The position numbers and the translations under genes are program-made. This document shows, piece by piece, positions 31,272 to 35,072 of a DNA stretch of 35,072 nucleotides. Location: the NCBI GenBank assembly GCA_006226595.1, contig SBGP01000017.1, forward strand, positions 1 to 35,072, given 5' to 3'. This DNA is from Deltaproteobacteria bacterium (lineage in GTDB: Bacteria; Myxococcota_A; UBA796; GCA-2862545). How positions within the stretch are numbered: position 1 is the stretch's first letter; every line of letters starts with the position of its first letter. Under the pieces are notes generated by a model. That model had not been told where the DNA came from, ran no database searches, and saw nothing but the letters and a program-made list of their open reading frames with translations.

Positions 31272-34200
31272 TCAGGGGGCCGCACTCGCGAGGAGCTTGC
31301 GGTCCGCGTCGTAGGTGGCCGAGCCCGTGAGCTCGCCAGAGGCGTCGAACTGGTCCTCTCGCACCGCCCACCCGAGCTTGCGGTGCACCGCCGGCGCTCC
31401 GCTGTCGTCGGTCCACTGGACCTCGGTCACGCGTCCGTTCGCATCCCAGGTCTGGCGATAGCCCCACACGCCGTCGACCTTGGCCGGGTGCCCGTCCGCT
31501 CCGAGGAAGGTGGCGCGCGTCACCCGTCGCTGCGCATCGAGTGCGAAGCGCAAGCCGGCCATGCCGCGAAGCTCCGGCGCGAGGATGCCGGTCGCCTGGT
31601 GCATCGGGCCCACCGCGTTGTCGCTGTCCGGCTTGCTCCCCCACCACGGGAAGGTCTCCCCTTCCGAGAGCGCCACCAGCCCGCCTTCGTGGCGGAAGCG
31701 CACCGTCAGCTCCCGGTCGCGATCGTCCCAGTCCAACTCCGCCTCGGAGAAGCCTGCGGGACACGCCTTGGGCCCACTGTCCGCGCCGATCCAGCTCGCT
31801 TTGACCGGGCGACCAAAGGCGTCGTAGGCCACGTCCCACCCCGCCATGGCAGGCATGCCGCGCTCGGTGGTCTCGAGCGGCGCGTCCTGGGTATCGAAGA
31901 CCCGACTTCCCGTCTGTCGGCCAAAGGCGTCGTAGGTGCGGTCGATGCGTGCCGGCTGGTCGCTGCCCTCCGGAAGCAGGTTCACGATGCGCACCACGTT
32001 GCCCGCGAGGTCGTAGGTGTAGCGCTGCCCGAAGCTACCCGCGTCGAGGGCGGGCTGACCTTCCGCATCGAAGGTCTCGAGCGACAGCGGGCGATCGAGG
32101 GCATCGAAGGTCGAGCGCTGCTCGTGGTAGGCGGTTCCCGGCCGGTTCATGGGCTGGCCACCGGCGTCGAACCACGCATCGGCGAGGGGATTGCCGCGGG
32201 CGTCCACGGTGTGACGGAGCTCCGCCCAGCCTTCCGGGCCGAGCACGAGCTCATCGTCATCTCCGACGTACCAGCGCCGGACCTCGTGACCCCGCTCGTC
32301 GTACTGCCAGCGCGTGCGGATACTCTGGCCAGACACCACATCGATGTCGTCCTCGGCGAGCAGGACCTCCTGTCCGTCGTAGTGGCGTACGCGTCGCCCG
32401 AGCACCTCGCCGTCCACCCCGTACCGGATCCGCTCGCGCACCAACCCATCGCGGCGCGACTCGACAAGTGCCGCTCGGTAGAGCGGCGTGACCATCCGCT
32501 TGCCGTCCGGACCGAAACACTCCGTCGTGGAGTTGCCGGTCATGGGCTGTCCGGTCTGCTTGAGGGCCGCACACCCGTAGGGCCCGATGACCGGCTGCCG
32601 CTGACTGTCGAAGTAGGCCCAGGAGTCGACCCAGCCGGAGGCCCCGAACGACAGGCGCTCCAGGTGGTATCCATCCGGCTCGACGGGCTCTCCGGAGACG
32701 CCCCAGAACGAGTGCGCAAGCGCGTGGCCTTGATCATCGCGCTGCTCGACGGCCTTGCGATGCCACCCCTGCGAGCCGGTCACCGGCTCGTCGTCGACGC
32801 CGAAATAGCTCCACTCCACCGGTAGCCCGAGGTTGTAGGAGACCCGCCCCAGGTGATGCCCGTAGACGCCCATCGTCGGCGCACCGCTCGCGTCGAACCA
32901 GCGAAGCTCGGTCACGTTGAGGTCCGCGTCGCGCACGAGGTCGAGGCGGCAAACCCCATCGCGCGAGTCGATCGGCTGCCCATCGGGACCGTAGACCTGC
33001 CAGCGGGTGATCAGCCCGCGCTCGTCGCGCTCGACCGCCCACGAGCTGAGCCCGAGCGCGATGGGGTGTGGCTCGTCCCCCTGGAAGAACGACACGCGGG
33101 AGAGCAGTCCGAGAGCATCCCGCTCGGCCACGATGCGAGTTCCCACCCACTCGGCCTCGGAGTACTGCGCGTCCCAGGTCGACTGGGTGTGGAACTGTGC
33201 CGGGGTCGGTGCACCCGTCGGGTCTGTGAACCGCGCCTCGACCGGCCGGCCACCGGGGCCAAACGCGAGCGTCATGGCGGACCAGTTCGCCTCGGACGGA
33301 ATGGGCCGCGCGTCCGGCCCCAGACAACGCGTCTCGAACGAGGCCTCCCCGTAGCGGTACGTCCGCATCGCGCAGCCGCCGCCGTCGAGCGTCACCTCTC
33401 CGCGCCCGTCCAGGCAGGTCTCGTGCGTCCGTCGTCCCCGCTCGTCATGCTCGAACAGGCGGCTGTGGCACCCCTCGAACGGCGCGCGCTCGTCGGCGCC
33501 ATACCCGTCCTGGCGCGTGGGCAGGCCCGTGGCGTCCCGCGTCGTGACGATTCGACTCGCCCCCAGGCCGACCACCGGCTGCCCTTCCAGATCCAGCAGC
33601 TCGCGCTCGAGCTCGCGCCCCTCGCTGTCGCGGCGATAGCGCATGGACCAGGCTCCGAGTCGCATGAACGAGGCCTGGCCTCCGTCCGCCATCTCAGCGG
33701 TGCGCTCGCGCACGTAGCCATTCTCGTCGAGGCGATGACGCTCGTAGGCGGGGCTGAAGCCGGAGGCCTGGGGCATGCCGGAGGCGGTCTGCCAGGCAAT
33801 CCGCAGGCTGTCCGAGTCGTGCCGGATCTGGCGCTTGGCCCGCAGCGAACCTGCCGCGTCCAGAAACGCGACCTCGGTCACCCGCCCCGCATCGTCGTAG
33901 CGCGGCACCAGGGTGGTGGCGCGAGGTCGGGACTCGTCGGGTGCCCACCCGCCGCAGAACGCGCGGAACAGGTAGAAACCATCGTCCTGTCCGCAAGGCT
34001 GCACCATGTCGATCACGGCGGCTCCGGGCAGCCCTCCATTCCACCTCGGGGTCATGGTGTCTTCTTCCAGGCTTACGGGAGTCCCCTGCGGCGTCACGTG
34101 CTCGACCTTCAGCACGCGGCCGCCCCGGCGGGTGACGCGGTAGCCGCGCAGCATGCCCTCGCTCCACTCGCCGACCCCGTCCGGCACGCCGTAGCGCCAC

Positions 34201-35072
34201 ACCAGGTCCGGGTGCATGCTCACCTTGATCCGGCTCTGGTCCCAGGTCCACCCACCCACGCCGAGCACCGCGAGCAGCGACACCCCCGCCACGCGCTTGA
34301 GCCATGGACTCGGCGGGGGCGCCAGCGAGGCGGCGTCCAGGGTCCGAGCCACCGGTGCATCCAGTGCGTCGTCCGACAGCGGCTGCATCGACGACCACGT
34401 CGGGACCGGGCCGAGCTCCGCCGGGTCGGGCATCATCGCCCGGAGGTTGTCCGCCTCCTCGGGCCGCCACACGTCGCCAGGTAGGGCAGCGTCACCGGAC
34501 CAGTGAGCGAGCATCTCGCCGGCCGAGGCGAAGCGACCCTCGCGCTCGACCTGCAGCGCGCGTGTGACCGCAGTCCGCATGCGCTCCGGCACCCCGGTCA
34601 CGCGCTCGTCCAGGGGCGGGTAGGTGCCGCGGACGATGGCCTCGAAGATGTCGAAGGTGTCCTCGCCCTGGAACGCCCGCTGCTGCGTGAGCAGCTCGTA
34701 GGCGATGGCTCCGAGCGCGAACACATCGGCCCGCGCATCGACGTCCTTCGCGTCGCGCACCTGCTCTGGCGCCATGTACGCCGGCGTGCCCATCATCGCG
34801 CCGGTCTGGGTTGCGGCCACGGTGCCGCTCGCGTCCTCCGCCTTCACCAGGCCGAAGTCCGCGACCTTCGCGACCACCGCGTCGTCCGCCAGCGAGACCA
34901 TCACGTTGCCGGGCTTCAGGTCGCGGTGCACGAAGCCCGCCGCGTGCGCCGCCGCCATGCCCTCGAGGATGTCGCGGAACAGCGCGTCCACCTGGTCCAG
35001 CGTCAGGCGGACCCGTGGGATCACCCGCTCGAGCGACGGTCCGTCGACGAACTCCATGAGCAGCGCCGGCAG
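31272..35072 (-). CDS. Ser/Thr protein kinase fused to RHS/YD-like ectodomain, 5' end outside window
   Basis: At least 1266 residues; the frame runs off the right edge before the glycine loop. Visible kinase motifs are HRDLKPGN (49-56 of the visible part), DFG (72-74) and APE (101-103). A linker leads to one transmembrane helix (about 260-276). The remaining ~985 residues are not TPR-like. They are many repeats of the kind Asp-x-x-Gly-x-x-x-x-x-x-x-(Y/F)-x-D-x-x-G-x-P, such as RYDDAGRVTEVAFLDAAG, TYDAFGRQTGSRVFD and AYDAFGRPVKASWIG, resembling RHS/YD repeats that build beta-shells in secreted proteins. The likely layout is a cytoplasmic kinase with a periplasmic or surface sensor. No toxin-like tip or RHS core motif is seen at the C-terminus. 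Kinase active-site residues look intact. Confidence 0.92.
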   Translation of the reverse strand: MPALLMEFVDGPSLERVIPRVRLTLDQVDALFRDILEGMAAAHAAGFVHRDLKPGNVMVSLADDAVVAKVADFGLVKAEDASGTVAATQTGAMMGTPAYMAPEQVRDAKDVDARADVFALGAIAYELLTQQRAFQGEDTFDIFEAIVRGTYPPLDERVTGVPERMRTAVTRALQVEREGRFASAGEMLAHWSGDAALPGDVWRPEEADNLRAMMPDPAELGPVPTWSSMQPLSDDALDAPVARTLDAASLAPPPSPWLKRVAGVSLLAVLGVGGWTWDQSRIKVSMHPDLVWRYGVPDGVGEWSEGMLRGYRVTRRGGRVLKVEHVTPQGTPVSLEEDTMTPRWNGGLPGAAVIDMVQPCGQDDGFYLFRAFCGGWAPDESRPRATTLVPRYDDAGRVTEVAFLDAAGSLRAKRQIRHDSDSLRIAWQTASGMPQASGFSPAYERHRLDENGYVRERTAEMADGGQASFMRLGAWSMRYRRDSEGRELERELLDLEGQPVVGLGASRIVTTRDATGLPTRQDGYGADERAPFEGCHSRLFEHDERGRRTHETCLDGRGEVTLDGGGCAMRTYRYGEASFETRCLGPDARPIPSEANWSAMTLAFGPGGRPVEARFTDPTGAPTPAQFHTQSTWDAQYSEAEWVGTRIVAERDALGLLSRVSFFQGDEPHPIALGLSSWAVERDERGLITRWQVYGPDGQPIDSRDGVCRLDLVRDADLNVTELRWFDASGAPTMGVYGHHLGRVSYNLGLPVEWSYFGVDDEPVTGSQGWHRKAVEQRDDQGHALAHSFWGVSGEPVEPDGYHLERLSFGASGWVDSWAYFDSQRQPVIGPYGCAALKQTGQPMTGNSTTECFGPDGKRMVTPLYRAALVESRRDGLVRERIRYGVDGEVLGRRVRHYDGQEVLLAEDDIDVVSGQSIRTRWQYDERGHEVRRWYVGDDDELVLGPEGWAELRHTVDARGNPLADAWFDAGGQPMNRPGTAYHEQRSTFDALDRPLSLETFDAEGQPALDAGSFGQRYTYDLAGNVVRIVNLLPEGSDQPARIDRTYDAFGRQTGSRVFDTQDAPLETTERGMPAMAGWDVAYDAFGRPVKASWIGADSGPKACPAGFSEAELDWDDRDRELTVRFRHEGGLVALSEGETFPWWGSKPDSDNAVGPMHQATGILAPELRGMAGLRFALDAQRRVTRATFLGADGHPAKVDGVWGYRQTWDANGRVTEVQWTDDSGAPAVHRKLGWAVREDQFDASGELTGSATYDADRKLLASAAP

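Overview
The window is a very GC-rich, densely coded piece of bacterial chromosome. Its gene content suggests a member of the Myxococcota (former Deltaproteobacteria): several transmembrane Ser/Thr protein kinases of one paralogous family, many secreted lipoproteins with long Asp/Thr linkers, MopE-type and RCC1-type repeat proteins, and few obvious operons. This placement is inferred from gene style; no rRNA or tRNA gene was seen. High GC produces long antisense open frames over most genes, and these were discarded.

Layout. 1-2528: 3' part of a MopE/RCC1 repeat protein cut by the window edge. 2550-3856: a translationally coupled pair, a permuted papain-fold (NlpC/LRAT-like) protein without signal peptide followed by a small lipoprotein, which looks like an effector-immunity pair. 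4095-5436: a divergent EF-Tu with a terminator hairpin and a leader with mutually exclusive hairpins. 5486-5800: a truncated lipoprotein. 5960-8309: a three-gene cassette of a Cys-rich peptide with a twin-arginine-like leader, a radical SAM/SPASM maturase and a membrane-anchored protein, with a perfect 12-bp hairpin between peptide and maturase. This is the best candidate for an undescribed system here.

8389-12961: an RRM RNA-binding protein, a small membrane-anchored protein, a Ser/Thr kinase with TPR-like ectodomain, and a divergent KirBac-type potassium channel. 13083-18518: an L-type-lectin-like lipoprotein, an RCC1-like secreted protein, class II fructose-bisphosphate aldolase, an SDR oxidoreductase, a two-helix membrane protein and a Rieske lipoprotein. 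18698-23923: an Asp/Thr-linker lipoprotein, a solitary integron-type tyrosine recombinase (IntI) with tandem repeats and a start-occluding hairpin upstream, a DUF1963 protein, a Big_5-like lipoprotein and an alpha/beta-hydrolase-like lipoprotein. 24033-26974: small proteins, an FG-GAP/VCBS lipoprotein and a ghost coding tail.

27097-35072 is a kinase duplication-and-decay zone. One intact kinase (27438-30107) is bracketed by an 89-bp direct repeat, each copy lying inside the decayed tail of an opposite-strand kinase paralogue and sharing the same in-frame stop. A further decayed kinase, then a giant kinase fused to a roughly 985-residue RHS/YD-like ectodomain, run off the right edge. The kinases share an AGAAT element 5-8 nt upstream of the start with no clear Shine-Dalgarno site, suggesting leaderless expression. 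Most genes otherwise appear singly transcribed, often with a TAnnnT -10-like element close upstream.
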